27,655 bases of DNA, taken from IMG/VR virus record IMGVR_UViG_3300035664_000070, positions 1-27,655 of that record; one strand, given 5' to 3'. This document shows positions 21,641 through 27,655 of this stretch, one piece after another (within the stretch, counting starts at the first letter, position 1; each line of letters opens with the position of its first letter). The notes beneath the pieces were generated by a model. That model was not told the origin of the DNA. It did no database searches and was given only the letters and a program-made list of their open reading frames with translations. The position numbers and the translations under genes are program-made. This stretch comes from a virus.

Positions 21641-21934
21641 ATGGCAGAATCGAAATTTACTTCGGGGCCGTGGGGGTTTCAGGAATCCGAGGCGTACAAA
21701 AATACATGGAGGATCACAGCAGACGGCCAGCGATTAGCTAGCCTAGACGGTGACGATGGCGACCCCGCACAGACGCAAGCCAACGCCGAACTGATGGCCG
21801 ACGCTCCTAGGATGCTGGCGGTGCTGAGGAAGATCCTCACCCACTCGGAACCCCTCTTGGGCTGGCAGCATATCGACGAGGCGGAACAGGCCTTCGGAGA
21901 TGCTAACGACCTACTCGAAAAACACGGCGGCTAG
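21641..21934 (+). CDS. Phage accessory protein, FTxGPW family
   Basis: 97 residues from ATG 21641 (ATG 21638 is also possible; AAAGGA fits 21641 better). FTSGPWGF at the start, and QTQANAELMADAPRMLAVLR in the middle, are the signature of a very common small phage family of unknown function. The C-terminus is helical. The ten-base word GGTTTTAACT lies upstream of this gene and again upstream of the next, so the two may share control. Confidence 0.75.
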   Translation: MAESKFTSGPWGFQESEAYKNTWRITADGQRLASLDGDDGDPAQTQANAELMADAPRMLAVLRKILTHSEPLLGWQHIDEAEQAFGDANDLLEKHGG

Positions 21935-21965
21935 ATTTTGTTCGGTGGTTTTAACTGAGGGTGAA

Positions 21966-22736
21966 ATGATGGCCGGTGATTGGATCAAGATTGAGCATGG
22001 GTTATTGGGCAAGCCCGAAGTCATGCTACTGGCTGACACGCTCGACGCTTCGCCCCATGAAGTGGTAGGGCACCTAGTCGCGTTTTGGCTCTGGGTCGAC
22101 CTGAATCTGTCCCCGGATTGTCCCCAAGTAAAGGGGACAAAAAAGGGACTAGATAGGGTCGCAGGGAGGGACGGGTTTGCAGACGCTCTGGTTTCGGTCG
22201 GCTGGTTGTACGTCGAGGACGGCGTAGTTTCGATTCCTGGGTACGAGGTCCACCTGTCGAAAAGCGCGAAAGAACGTGCAAAAGGACAGAAAAAAAAGGC
22301 CATGCAACGGATAAAGCTGTCCCCTGGCAAGGGGGACAAACCTGGGGACAAAACCGGGACGGAACAGGGGACCAGAGAAGAGAAGAGAAGAGAAGAGTAT
22401 TCAAATATAGATACACTGCCTAATTGGCTCAAAAAGGATTGGGTCCGGTGGTTGGACTTTCGATTCGCCAAGGATGGGCAGTGGATGCCGGAGGCCCAAG
22501 CCGACGCAGTGATTATGGACTTGCTCCGGCGGGGTGAAGCCAAGGCCCTAAGGGACATCGAGTTTTCGATCCGGATCGGGGCCAAGAACATTTGCCATGA
22601 TGACGGCGGGCAAGGGATGCTAAATACTGGCAGCGGCAAAGGCGGATCGACGCCAGGAACGCAGGCAGGCAGGAAACTATCGGCAGCGGAAAAGACGGCT
22701 CAACTACTAGAGGACGTAAAAAATGGACTTGTCTGA
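21966..22736 (+). CDS. Replication initiator (lambda O-like replisome organiser)
   Basis: 256 residues from ATG 21966 (21969 also possible). The N-terminal winged-helix-like part WIKIEHGLLGKPEVMLLADT, with VVGHLVAFWLWVDLNLSPD, is typical of phage replication organisers that bind origin iterons. The middle is a repeat-encoded linker (GDKP GDKT GTEQ GTRE, residues 119-134) and a charged stretch; the C-terminal part (LPNWLKKDWVRWLDFRFAKD onwards) probably contacts the helicase or its loader. 12-bp DNA repeats lie inside the gene, as in lambda O. It overlaps the next gene by 14 bases. Confidence 0.77.
   Translation: MMAGDWIKIEHGLLGKPEVMLLADTLDASPHEVVGHLVAFWLWVDLNLSPDCPQVKGTKKGLDRVAGRDGFADALVSVGWLYVEDGVVSIPGYEVHLSKSAKERAKGQKKKAMQRIKLSPGKGDKPGDKTGTEQGTREEKRREEYSNIDTLPNWLKKDWVRWLDFRFAKDGQWMPEAQADAVIMDLLRRGEAKALRDIEFSIRIGAKNICHDDGGQGMLNTGSGKGGSTPGTQAGRKLSAAEKTAQLLEDVKNGLV
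22108..22149 (+). repeat. GGGGACAA repeat cluster 1 (origin candidate)
   Basis: TGTCCCC (22108-22114) is followed by TTGTCCCC (22118-22125) and GGGGACAA (22133-22140), which form a perfect 8-bp inverted repeat with a 7-base spacer. A further GGGAC lies at 22145. All sit in the initiator gene. Confidence 0.55.
22318..22373 (+). repeat. Iterons: 12-bp repeats GGGGACAAA cluster 2
   Basis: TGTCCCC (22318-22324) and GGGGACA (22332-22338) form an inverted repeat with a 7-base spacer, the same spacing as in cluster 1. From 22332, four units start at 22332, 22344, 22355/6 and 22367 (12-bp period), each GGGGAC-like. They encode the four-residue units of the linker. Confidence 0.62.
22332..22430 (+). 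other. Probable replication origin (iterons plus AT-rich segment)
   Basis: The iteron array is followed by a pure purine tract of AGAAG units (22373-22396) and an AT-rich stretch TATTCAAATATAGATA (22398-22413). Iterons beside an easily melted segment inside an initiator gene is the lambda origin design. Inferred, not tested. Confidence 0.5.
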
Positions 22737-23190
22737 GAATCGGACTTTTTTCCTGGAAGTGGCGTTAATCCACTTTCCAAGCCTGAACACGTACCTGACC
22801 AGCGCGACCCCAAAACTAATAGCAACGATTGATGCTTGGTCGATCACGCTCAGGGACGTAACAACCCAAGAGGCTATTTCGGTTGTCCATCGGTGGAGTC
22901 GCGACGAATTGCCAAGGCCGACTTTTCACGAACTAGGCGATTTCGCTCTGCACCTTCGAGCGGTTGTCTTGCAGGATCGCGCCAACGCTCGCAAGGCCCA
23001 ATTGATCGACATGATTCGAGACCGGGAACAACCGACCGGCAACTACAGCCACGTTTCGCTACGGCCGTACATTGCCAGGGTGCTTGAGTCCGGCGAATCG
23101 TGCAAGCTCGGCAAGATTACTAAAGCGGAACACTACGCGACGCGGGACCAAGTTTTAGCAGATTTGGCAGCGGCTCAGGTGCGACGATGA
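22723..23190 (+). CDS. Putative helicase loader / replication accessory protein
   Basis: 155 residues from ATG 22723, overlapping the initiator end. The N-terminal half (LIATIDAWSITLRDVTTQEA, then VHRWSRDELPRPTFHELGDF) resembles the small helical domain of G39P-type helicase loaders. Position directly after an O-like initiator is the lambda P slot. It lacks Walker motifs. The C-terminal part is basic. The function is inferred mainly from context. Confidence 0.5.
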   Translation: MDLSENRTFFLEVALIHFPSLNTYLTSATPKLIATIDAWSITLRDVTTQEAISVVHRWSRDELPRPTFHELGDFALHLRAVVLQDRANARKAQLIDMIRDREQPTGNYSHVSLRPYIARVLESGESCKLGKITKAEHYATRDQVLADLAAAQVRR

Positions 23191-23339
23191 CCGACGACGA
23201 AAAGACCCGCAAACTCCGGGACAAAGTGTACCGGTTGGAATTGCGGGTGAAACTACTACAAGAACGAAACAAGGAGCTTAGGCAATGGATCACGCAGTTG
23301 ACAAACAAGAACCATCCAGCACGGAGGGCGGGCAAATGA
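23187..23339 (+). CDS. Small coiled-coil protein (50 aa)
   Basis: 50 residues from ATG 23187 (ATGA overlap). A single long basic helix with leucine heptads (LRDKVYRLELRVKLLQERNK), followed by a basic tail. It overlaps the next gene by 4 bases. Function unknown. Confidence 0.58.
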   Translation: MTDDEKTRKLRDKVYRLELRVKLLQERNKELRQWITQLTNKNHPARRAGK

Positions 23340-23986
23340 AAGCAGGCGATAAGGTTTGGGTATTATGCGAGGTCGCTATGGTCTACAACCACGAAAGCCT
23401 TTACATGGACATTAGGCACGATGGCGCGGTGTTTGAGGCTAAGCTAAGCGACTGCCGACCCGTTAAGCCGCCAGTCATTGACGCTAACACTAAAACCGCA
23501 AACGATCAGTTACTACAGTCGCTTAAAGACTACCCGTTTGGCGAACCGACCAACAATCCGGAAATACCGGATAGTTCGAGCGATCCGATGCAAGTTGGCG
23601 ATGCGGTGCGATTTGTTTCGCCTGGGCATAAGTGGAACGGGACGGAAGGGACGATCATATCGACTGACGGCGATGCAAATATTTTCATCGACCCCAGCGT
23701 GTACCCGTACCGATTTAGGTCTGATTGCGGCGCGTATGAGCGATGGTGCGCAATCGCCGAACTTGAGCGAATCGACAAGGCTGACGCCATCAACCCTAGC
23801 CACTACAAGCAAGGCGGCATCGAGTGTATCGAGGCGATCAAGGCGGCAACGGGCGATGGCTTTATCGGCTACGTTTGGGGCAACGTTCTGAAGTACCTTT
23901 GGCGATGGCCTAAGAAGGGCGGAGTCGATGATTTGAAAAAGGCTCGATGGTATTTGGATCGATTGATTCAGGAGGTGGGCGAATGA
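23336..23986 (+). CDS. DUF3310 protein with N-terminal KOW-like part
   Basis: 216 residues from ATG 23336 with GGAGG upstream; an ATG at 23285 would overlap the previous gene. Residues about 152-212 (INPSHYKQGGIECIEAIKAA, then GYVWGNVLKYLWRW and GGVDDLKKARWYLDRLI) are the DUF3310 domain, common in phage replication regions, function not established. Residues 84-104 (MQVGDAVRFVSPGHKWNG) look like a small beta-barrel (KOW-like) module. ATGA overlap with the RusA gene. Confidence 0.75.
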   Translation: MKAGDKVWVLCEVAMVYNHESLYMDIRHDGAVFEAKLSDCRPVKPPVIDANTKTANDQLLQSLKDYPFGEPTNNPEIPDSSSDPMQVGDAVRFVSPGHKWNGTEGTIISTDGDANIFIDPSVYPYRFRSDCGAYERWCAIAELERIDKADAINPSHYKQGGIECIEAIKAATGDGFIGYVWGNVLKYLWRWPKKGGVDDLKKARWYLDRLIQEVGE

Positions 23987-24387
23987 AAATCTTTATCCCA
24001 GGCGAACCGATCGCCCAGCCTCGGGCTAAGGTCTCGACGAAGAACGGCTTTGCGAGGGCCTACACAGAGCGCGACCATCCTATCCATGCGTACAAGCAAG
24101 CAATCAGGCTAGCCTACGTCAACGCGGGCGGCGAGGTGCTAGAGGGGCCGGTTTGGATCAGGATCGTATGCTGGTTCGATCGACCTAAGAGCCACAGCAA
24201 AAAGCGACGGCAATATACAGAGCCAAAGACCACAAAGCCCGACCTAGACAATGTTGGAAAAGCAATCCTCGATGCGCTGAACGAAATCGCCTACAATGAC
24301 GACGGGCAAGTATTTATGCTTACGGTCGAGAAGTGGTACGTTGGCCCCTACGATTCAGCCGGAACAATGATCGAGGTGACCCAATGA
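23983..24387 (+). CDS. RusA-family Holliday junction resolvase
   Basis: 134 residues from ATG 23983 (GGAGG upstream). The family signature is clear: FIPGEPIAQPRAKVS at the start, KPDLDNVGKAILDALNEI (residues 85-102) with the catalytic aspartates D87 and D89, and YNDDGQV (104-110) with D106/D107. RusA cuts four-way junctions and would complete RecE/RecT-driven recombination or resolve replication intermediates. ATGA overlap with the next gene. Confidence 0.87.
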   Translation: MKIFIPGEPIAQPRAKVSTKNGFARAYTERDHPIHAYKQAIRLAYVNAGGEVLEGPVWIRIVCWFDRPKSHSKKRRQYTEPKTTKPDLDNVGKAILDALNEIAYNDDGQVFMLTVEKWYVGPYDSAGTMIEVTQ

Positions 24388-24584
24388 CAAAACGCAAAAA
24401 CATTTCCCAGCCCAAGGAAGTTTGGGCGGCATGGGACAGGCAAGCGGCAGCGATGGATATGACCCTGAGCGGGCTGATTTTCGAGGCCATGAACGAGCAT
24501 TTAGGGTTGTTTCTGACGCGCAAAACCAAAAGGCGGCCAAAGTCCAAGCCGGTGGCTCCGAAGCGCAGGAGGGGCAAGGGATGA
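24384..24584 (+). CDS. Small basic protein (ribbon-helix-helix-like)
   Basis: 66 residues from ATG 24384 (ATGA overlap). The middle EVWAAWDRQAAAMDMTLSGL, then IFEAMNEHLG, resembles a ribbon-helix-helix core; the C-terminus is a run of basic residues (KTKRRPKSKPVAPKRRRG). Probably binds DNA. ATGA overlap with the C5 methyltransferase gene, so a regulator or partner of it is possible. Confidence 0.6.
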   Translation: MTKRKNISQPKEVWAAWDRQAAAMDMTLSGLIFEAMNEHLGLFLTRKTKRRPKSKPVAPKRRRGKG

Positions 24585-25627
24585 ACCCTATCACGTTTGG
24601 CAGTTTGTTTGCTGGGATCGGCGGTATCGATCTTGGTTTTGAGCGTTGCGGTATGAAATGCAAATGGCAAGTGGAGATAAATGATTATGCGCAAAAAGTC
24701 CTCGCGAAGCATTGGCCGAAAGTCCATCGCGAAAGAGATATCCGAGAATGTTCAGCCCGAAACCTTGAGCGGGTCGATATCATTGCCGGCGGTTTCCCCT
24801 GCCAAGATATTTCCTATGCCGGACTCGGGGCAGGTCTTAACGGCGAGCGAAGCGGATTGTTCTTTGAGGCCATTCGCTTGGTTTCAGAATTGCAACCGAG
24901 GGCAGTTGTCTTGGAGAACGTGGCAGCGTTGCTTACTAGAGGGCTGGACAGAGTTCTCGGGACGTTGGCCGAGATCGGGTATGATGCTGAATGGCATTGC
25001 ATACCGGCTGCCTACGTTGGCGCCCCGCATATCCGGGACAGGGTGTTCGTATTGGCTTACGCCAACAGTCAACACGGCAGAGCATCCAGGGCAAATAAAG
25101 CACAAGCCGGGGCAGCAGTTGCGATTGACGCAGCAAGTAAACAATCGCGACCTATGGCCGACACCCGATGTTCGAGGGTTCAGCAACGAGGGGGCGATTG
25201 CCAAATTGAGCAAACTAGCGGAGTCGTGGGAGGAGTTTTCTGGGATGGCACACAGGAAAAGCCAGTCGCACAAAAGGAAGCACTGGCCCACACCCAAGGC
25301 AACCGATGGGAGCAAGGGCGGCAGGACGGAAGAGGGAGCAAGGAAGGAGCTTGCAAGGGGCAAGAATGTCGATCTAAGGTTGGCGGTGAAAATGTGGCCG
25401 ACACCGCGGGCGTTTATGCACAAGGATTCAACAACCGATCGGGGCAAATCCAATCTTGGCGAAGTAGTTGGTGGGCAGTTGAACCCGATGTGGGTAGAGT
25501 GGCTCATGGGATTCCCGCTAGGGTGGACCGACTTAGAGGACTCGGAAACGCAGTAGTTCCGCAAGTTGCGGAGTTTGTGGGCAAAATGGTATTGCAGCGG
25601 CTAGAGTCACAAGAGGAACAGAAATGA
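24581..25627 (+). CDS. DNA (cytosine-5) methyltransferase
   Basis: 348 residues from ATG 24581. Motif I FAGIGGIDLGFE (residues 10-21), motif IV GGFPCQDIS (70-78) with catalytic C74, motif VI LENV (111-114), motif VIII HIRDRVFVLAY (150-160) and motif X GLGNAVVPQV near residue 320, the full C5 set. Residues about 160-290, where the target-recognition domain should be, are Gly/Gln/Ala-rich and carry MADT, LAHT and VADT repeats. The whole central part is also open in another frame (24681-25556), so this stretch may be shaped by dual coding. Confidence 0.88.
   Translation: MNPITFGSLFAGIGGIDLGFERCGMKCKWQVEINDYAQKVLAKHWPKVHRERDIRECSARNLERVDIIAGGFPCQDISYAGLGAGLNGERSGLFFEAIRLVSELQPRAVVLENVAALLTRGLDRVLGTLAEIGYDAEWHCIPAAYVGAPHIRDRVFVLAYANSQHGRASRANKAQAGAAVAIDAASKQSRPMADTRCSRVQQRGGDCQIEQTSGVVGGVFWDGTQEKPVAQKEALAHTQGNRWEQGRQDGRGSKEGACKGQECRSKVGGENVADTAGVYAQGFNNRSGQIQSWRSSWWAVEPDVGRVAHGIPARVDRLRGLGNAVVPQVAEFVGKMVLQRLESQEEQK
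24681..25556 (+). CDS. Alternative-frame ORF inside C5 methyltransferase (291 aa)
   Basis: Lies wholly within the methyltransferase gene, in another frame, from ATG 24681 with GGAG 4 bases upstream. Content is protein-like: LSWRTWQRCLLEGWTEFSGR, then WPRSGMMLNGIAYRLPTLAP, repeated LTPT/WPTP units (LWPTPD, HWPTPK, MWPTPR), and an ending GGQLNPMWVEWLMGFPLGW followed by TDL. I recall these WPTP/LNPxWVEWLMGFPxGW words from many phage proteins, often beside or labelled as cytosine methyltransferases. Conservation in other phages would make this a true overlapping gene; a read-through shadow of strong codon bias is the alternative. Confidence 0.55.
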   Translation: MIMRKKSSRSIGRKSIAKEISENVQPETLSGSISLPAVSPAKIFPMPDSGQVLTASEADCSLRPFAWFQNCNRGQLSWRTWQRCLLEGWTEFSGRWPRSGMMLNGIAYRLPTLAPRISGTGCSYWLTPTVNTAEHPGQIKHKPGQQLRLTQQVNNRDLWPTPDVRGFSNEGAIAKLSKLAESWEEFSGMAHRKSQSHKRKHWPTPKATDGSKGGRTEEGARKELARGKNVDLRLAVKMWPTPRAFMHKDSTTDRGKSNLGEVVGGQLNPMWVEWLMGFPLGWTDLEDSETQ

Positions 25628-25851
25628 CCAAACTCCACCAATCCTACCTTTGGGCCGTTCGATCCGTTGCGGTGCTTTGCTTTTGGTTCGACCTAGCGTC
25701 GATCCATTTCGAGTGGATTATCTTCGACGCGTTGCACGAACTCGCCCTAATGTCCTGCCCGGCGGCGTTTCTGTTTTGCCTTATGTCGATTTGGTGCACT
25801 TGGAGTCCACCGGCTCCGCATCCTGGAGATTTGAAAAATGTCGAAAATTAG
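25624..25851 (+). CDS. Small membrane protein
   Basis: 75 residues from ATG 25624 (ATGA overlap with the methyltransferase). Two hydrophobic segments (YLWAVRSVAVLCFWFDLASI and LALMSCPAAFLFCLMSIWCT) are followed by a Pro-rich polar tail. Function unknown; topology resembles a holin or a membrane accessory protein. It overlaps the next gene by 14 bases. Confidence 0.55.
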   Translation: MTKLHQSYLWAVRSVAVLCFWFDLASIHFEWIIFDALHELALMSCPAAFLFCLMSIWCTWSPPAPHPGDLKNVEN

Positions 25852-26164
25852 GATTTTGCGTGAAGCGTTGCAGCAGTGTCTTACTCACATCGAAGCGGAT
25901 GAAACCATCCACGGAAGGAAGTTCGGCGCGGGGAATGTCGCTAGAAGGGCCCTGCGGTTGACGAGACAGGCTAAACCAAGCAAGACGGCAGAATTTGCCA
26001 TGTTGCTGAGTCTGCCTGAGATCGTCCGGCACATGGACACTATTGGGCTTGCAGCGTATGCCGAGCATTTTACCTTCGAGGAGATCCGAAAACACGCTCA
26101 GGCGCACAAGCTGGACCCCGATAACGTCAATGCCTTGATCGGCAACCTGGAAATGGGGCCATGA
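25838..26164 (+). CDS. Hypothetical helical protein
   Basis: 108 residues from ATG 25838. Soluble and helical, with KIRILREALQQCLTHIEADE at the start and LPEIVRHMDTIGLAAYAEHF in the middle. No family recognised and no membrane segment. Confidence 0.55.
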   Translation: MSKIRILREALQQCLTHIEADETIHGRKFGAGNVARRALRLTRQAKPSKTAEFAMLLSLPEIVRHMDTIGLAAYAEHFTFEEIRKHAQAHKLDPDNVNALIGNLEMGP

Positions 26165-26234
26165 CAAAAATTTGCCCCGGTGATTGTCAAGCCCCTTGAC
26201 TGGGGATAAGATGTTAGCAAAGGAGATTTCAACG

Positions 26235-26429
26235 ATGAGCGGATTTTTTGCATCAGATCGCAACAAAGCCTTTGTTGGAGGGCTAGTTGCGTTGGTCGTT
26301 TCGGTCTATTTGAAGGATCGATTGCCATTCGACGAGACTCAACTGAAATGGCTGACCGACAACGCTACGATCTTGATTACCGGCTGGCTTGTCAGTCGCG
26401 GCATTCGCAAGCCTGAGGTGGCAAAGTGA
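26235..26429 (+). CDS. Holin-like small membrane protein
   Basis: 64 residues from ATG 26235, AAGGAG 10 bases upstream; a TTG at 26184 gives a longer but unsupported start. Two hydrophobic segments, FVGGLVALVVSVYLK and ATILITGWLVSRGI, flank a polar loop. Size and layout fit a class II holin that lets lysis enzymes reach the cell wall, but no endolysin is visible in the window, so this is a guess from layout. GTGA overlap with the next gene. Confidence 0.5.
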   Translation: MSGFFASDRNKAFVGGLVALVVSVYLKDRLPFDETQLKWLTDNATILITGWLVSRGIRKPEVAK

Positions 26430-26746
26430 TTGCATTCCCAAGACTCCAGGAGCTAGCCCGCAAGCACAACGCGGATTTTGCCCAGGCCTACGCCGATGCA
26501 GACGGCAACACTCGCAAGGCTCGAAGGGCTCTTCGCTCGAAGCTTGTCGGTCTTTACGGTCTCGACCCGGCAACAATCGCGATGATTTTCGCGCTGATTC
26601 AACTGGCCTTCAAGGTCTGGAAATGGGCCAAAGACAACGGCTATCTTTCGGCTTACGATGCGTCCGATGCTCCGATGGGGTACATTCTTCAGACGGCTTG
26701 GGATGCGGGTGAATTTGACGGTGACGACGAAAGCGACGACGAATAA
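26426..26746 (+). CDS. Hypothetical membrane-associated protein
   Basis: 106 residues from GTG 26426. Basic helical N-terminal half (KARRALRSKLVGLYG), a hydrophobic helix PATIAMIFALIQLAFKVWKW near residue 50, and an acidic C-terminus (DGDDESDDE). It may be a membrane partner of the holin-like protein. Function unknown. Confidence 0.52.
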   Translation: MIAFPRLQELARKHNADFAQAYADADGNTRKARRALRSKLVGLYGLDPATIAMIFALIQLAFKVWKWAKDNGYLSAYDASDAPMGYILQTAWDAGEFDGDDESDDE

Positions 26747-26800
26747 CCCCTAGCCAACCCGAACTTTTCCGATGTATAGGGCTCGGTGAGTTGGCAGGGG
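26747..26800 (+). promoter_or_regulatory. Long hairpin upstream of membrane-protein gene
   Basis: CCCCT (26747-26751) pairs with AGGGG (26796-26800), then after one bulged A GCCAAC (26753-26758) pairs with GTTGGC (26790-26795). The loop is about 31 bases, with an inner CCGA/TCGG. There is no following T run, so it is more likely a leader or regulatory structure than a simple terminator. The next ATG is 17 bases downstream. Confidence 0.5.
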
Positions 26801-26816
26801 GCAAAATGGAGAGACG

Positions 26817-27191
26817 ATGGCTAAGCAAAAAGACAACTGGATTCCTTGGGTAATCATTGGGGGGCTTGCCTTCTACGTGTTTAGCCAACAGCCAAAGGAG
26901 GGGGGTGATCCTAAGCCGGCGGGGGTAACGGCGGTTGTCCGGTCGACAATCCCAAGCATTCGAGCGGCGTACAAGAAAGCCTTTCTGGATGCGGCAGCGA
27001 AGATCGAGAGCGGCGAAATCAAGGACCAAGAGCAATGGACCAAGTTTATCGAGGAAAACGCCGGTGCTAAGCGAGTCGAGGCAATGAATAAAGTCTACAC
27101 GGCAATCGATGAGTTGAAATTGCCGGTGACGTTTGCGGGCAAGGAAAAAGAGTTGGCGGAAATCAATCGGCAAATAGCGGGGGCGTGGTAA
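26817..27191 (+). CDS. Membrane-anchored helical protein (possible i-spanin)
   Basis: 124 residues from ATG 26817 (GGAGAG upstream). A membrane segment (WIPWVIIGGLAFYVFSQ, residues 8-24) is followed by an about 100-residue mostly helical domain (KAFLDAAAKIESGEIKDQEQ, then EAMNKVYTAIDELKLP). One N-terminal anchor plus a helical outer domain is the layout of i-spanins, but no partner lipoprotein follows in another frame here. It could equally be a membrane-anchored structural protein. Confidence 0.5.
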   Translation: MAKQKDNWIPWVIIGGLAFYVFSQQPKEGGDPKPAGVTAVVRSTIPSIRAAYKKAFLDAAAKIESGEIKDQEQWTKFIEENAGAKRVEAMNKVYTAIDELKLPVTFAGKEKELAEINRQIAGAW

Positions 27192-27473
27192 ATGAGCGAC
27201 GTAAAAGCCCCAATCACCAGACCGGCACAGGCAGAGGATGTTTACGCTAGGCGACTGGACTACCAACACTACCGCGAAGACTTCCAATTCCTTTTTGGGC
27301 TTGGTGTTTGCGCGATTTTTGCGGCTTTGGGTGTTTTGATTGCTCTTGCTTGCGTGCGAAGCGACCAGATCCGCAGACTAGAGCGGCTTGAAAAACTCAA
27401 CGGCATTGAACAATTTAGTGAGCCTTGCGGATGCTGTCCGCTAGGCGATTTGGCAACAAAAGGAAATGGGTAA
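27192..27473 (+). CDS. Small membrane protein with Cys cluster
   Basis: 93 residues from ATG 27192, directly after the previous stop. One membrane segment (FLFGLGVCAIFAALGVLIAL, residues about 34-53), a charged helix (IRRLERLEKLNGIEQ), then PCGCCPLG near the C-terminus. Function unknown. TAATG overlap with the next gene. Confidence 0.52.
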   Translation: MSDVKAPITRPAQAEDVYARRLDYQHYREDFQFLFGLGVCAIFAALGVLIALACVRSDQIRRLERLEKLNGIEQFSEPCGCCPLGDLATKGNG

Positions 27474-27655
27474 TGGACGAATTAGATTTTGTATCGTGGA
27501 AGCTTGTTCAGTTGGTCCTATGGGCCGGGCCTTTCGGCGTGGGGGCGTTCTTGGCGGTGTGTTTTTTTGCAGGCTATTTTTTGGGTCTCAAGGTGTCGAG
27601 GCTCAAGCGATCAAAGCCGATGGGCAACGTCAAAATGGATCATATCAAATACGAT
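27473..27655 (+). CDS. Membrane protein, 3' partial
   Basis: 61 codons from ATG 27473 without a stop, cut by the window end. A hydrophobic segment (LVLWAGPFGVGAFLAVCFFA, then GYFLGLKV) is followed by basic residues. Function unknown; it continues the run of small membrane genes. Confidence 0.55.
   Translation, partial: MDELDFVSWKLVQLVLWAGPFGVGAFLAVCFFAGYFLGLKVSRLKRSKPMGNVKMDHIKYD

Noticed and set aside
21911-22639. 242-codon frame on the - strand
   Set aside because: It mirrors the initiator gene; Ser/Pro/Phe-rich text typical of antisense shadows, and no other gene is on this strand.
24884-25564. 226-codon frame on the - strand opposite the C5 methyltransferase
   Set aside because: Codon-bias shadow of two + strand frames; Ser/Pro/Leu/Cys-rich with no motif.
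26190-26216. TTGACT near TAAGAT as a promoter before the holin-like gene
   Set aside because: The two elements are only a few bases apart, far from the needed 16-18.
26610-27287. 225-codon frame on the - strand
   Set aside because: Spans three + strand genes and the hairpin; Arg/Pro/Leu-rich text with no family features.
1-27655. CRISPR arrays, insertion sequences, integrase, canonical tRNAs
   Set aside because: I found no regularly spaced direct repeats, transposase or recombinase motifs, or complete cloverleafs.

Overview
The window is a stretch of a tailed (siphovirus-type) phage or prophage genome. Every gene I can support lies on the + strand, and most are packed with 1-20 base overlaps (ATGA, TAATG, GTGA junctions). 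I see no integrase, repressor, capsid, portal, terminase or endolysin, so the life cycle cannot be decided and the head genes must lie outside the window. The host is uncertain. The moderately GC-rich composition, the many TCG/CGA/GATC words and several small protein families remind me of phages of Planctomycetota (Pirellulales-like), but this is an impression, not a proof.

Layout. (1) 1-7708, late tail operon: end of a tail tube protein, a gpG/gpT-type tail assembly chaperone pair joined by a probable -1 frameshift at an A9 run, a short tape measure protein, four tail or tip structural proteins (the last with 31 cysteines), a small protein resembling the C-terminal half of Erv/ALR sulfhydryl oxidases, a metallophosphoesterase and a small HExxH protein. 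(2) 7709-8492, a control region: a terminator, two near-copies of a promoter module, each driving a very small gene, and a terminator after each of those genes. (3) 8493-18842, a long run of small early-type genes. It contains a RecE-like nuclease and a RecT annealing protein, a zinc-finger protein, an AT-hook-like protein, a dATP/dGTP pyrophosphohydrolase-like protein, a staphylococcal-nuclease homologue, a cluster of paralogous small modules and several micro-membrane proteins. (4) 18868-25627, replication, repair and modification: an SNF2-like helicase paired with an N4/N6 DNA methyltransferase, a lambda-O-like initiator gene carrying 12-bp iterons (probable origin), a probable helicase loader, a DUF3310 protein, a RusA resolvase, a small basic protein and a C5 cytosine methyltransferase. 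The last has a second, 291-codon reading frame almost wholly inside it. (5) 25624-27655, small membrane proteins, possibly holin and spanin functions, running off the end of the window.

How the parts fit. Recombination (RecE/RecT/RusA), replication (initiator, loader, iterons) and DNA modification (helicase-methyltransferase pair, C5 methyltransferase) form one early programme. The tail operon is terminated separately. The most interesting signals are the dual-coded C5 methyltransferase locus, the cysteine-rich tail protein next to an Erv-like protein, a tandem duplication of an overlapping pair of micro-genes (membrane peptide plus lipoprotein-like peptide), the iterons, and two gene-free intervals that can fold into closed multi-hairpin RNAs. 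No stretch longer than about 300 bases lacks a gene; the longest are 13848-14121 and 21405-21640.
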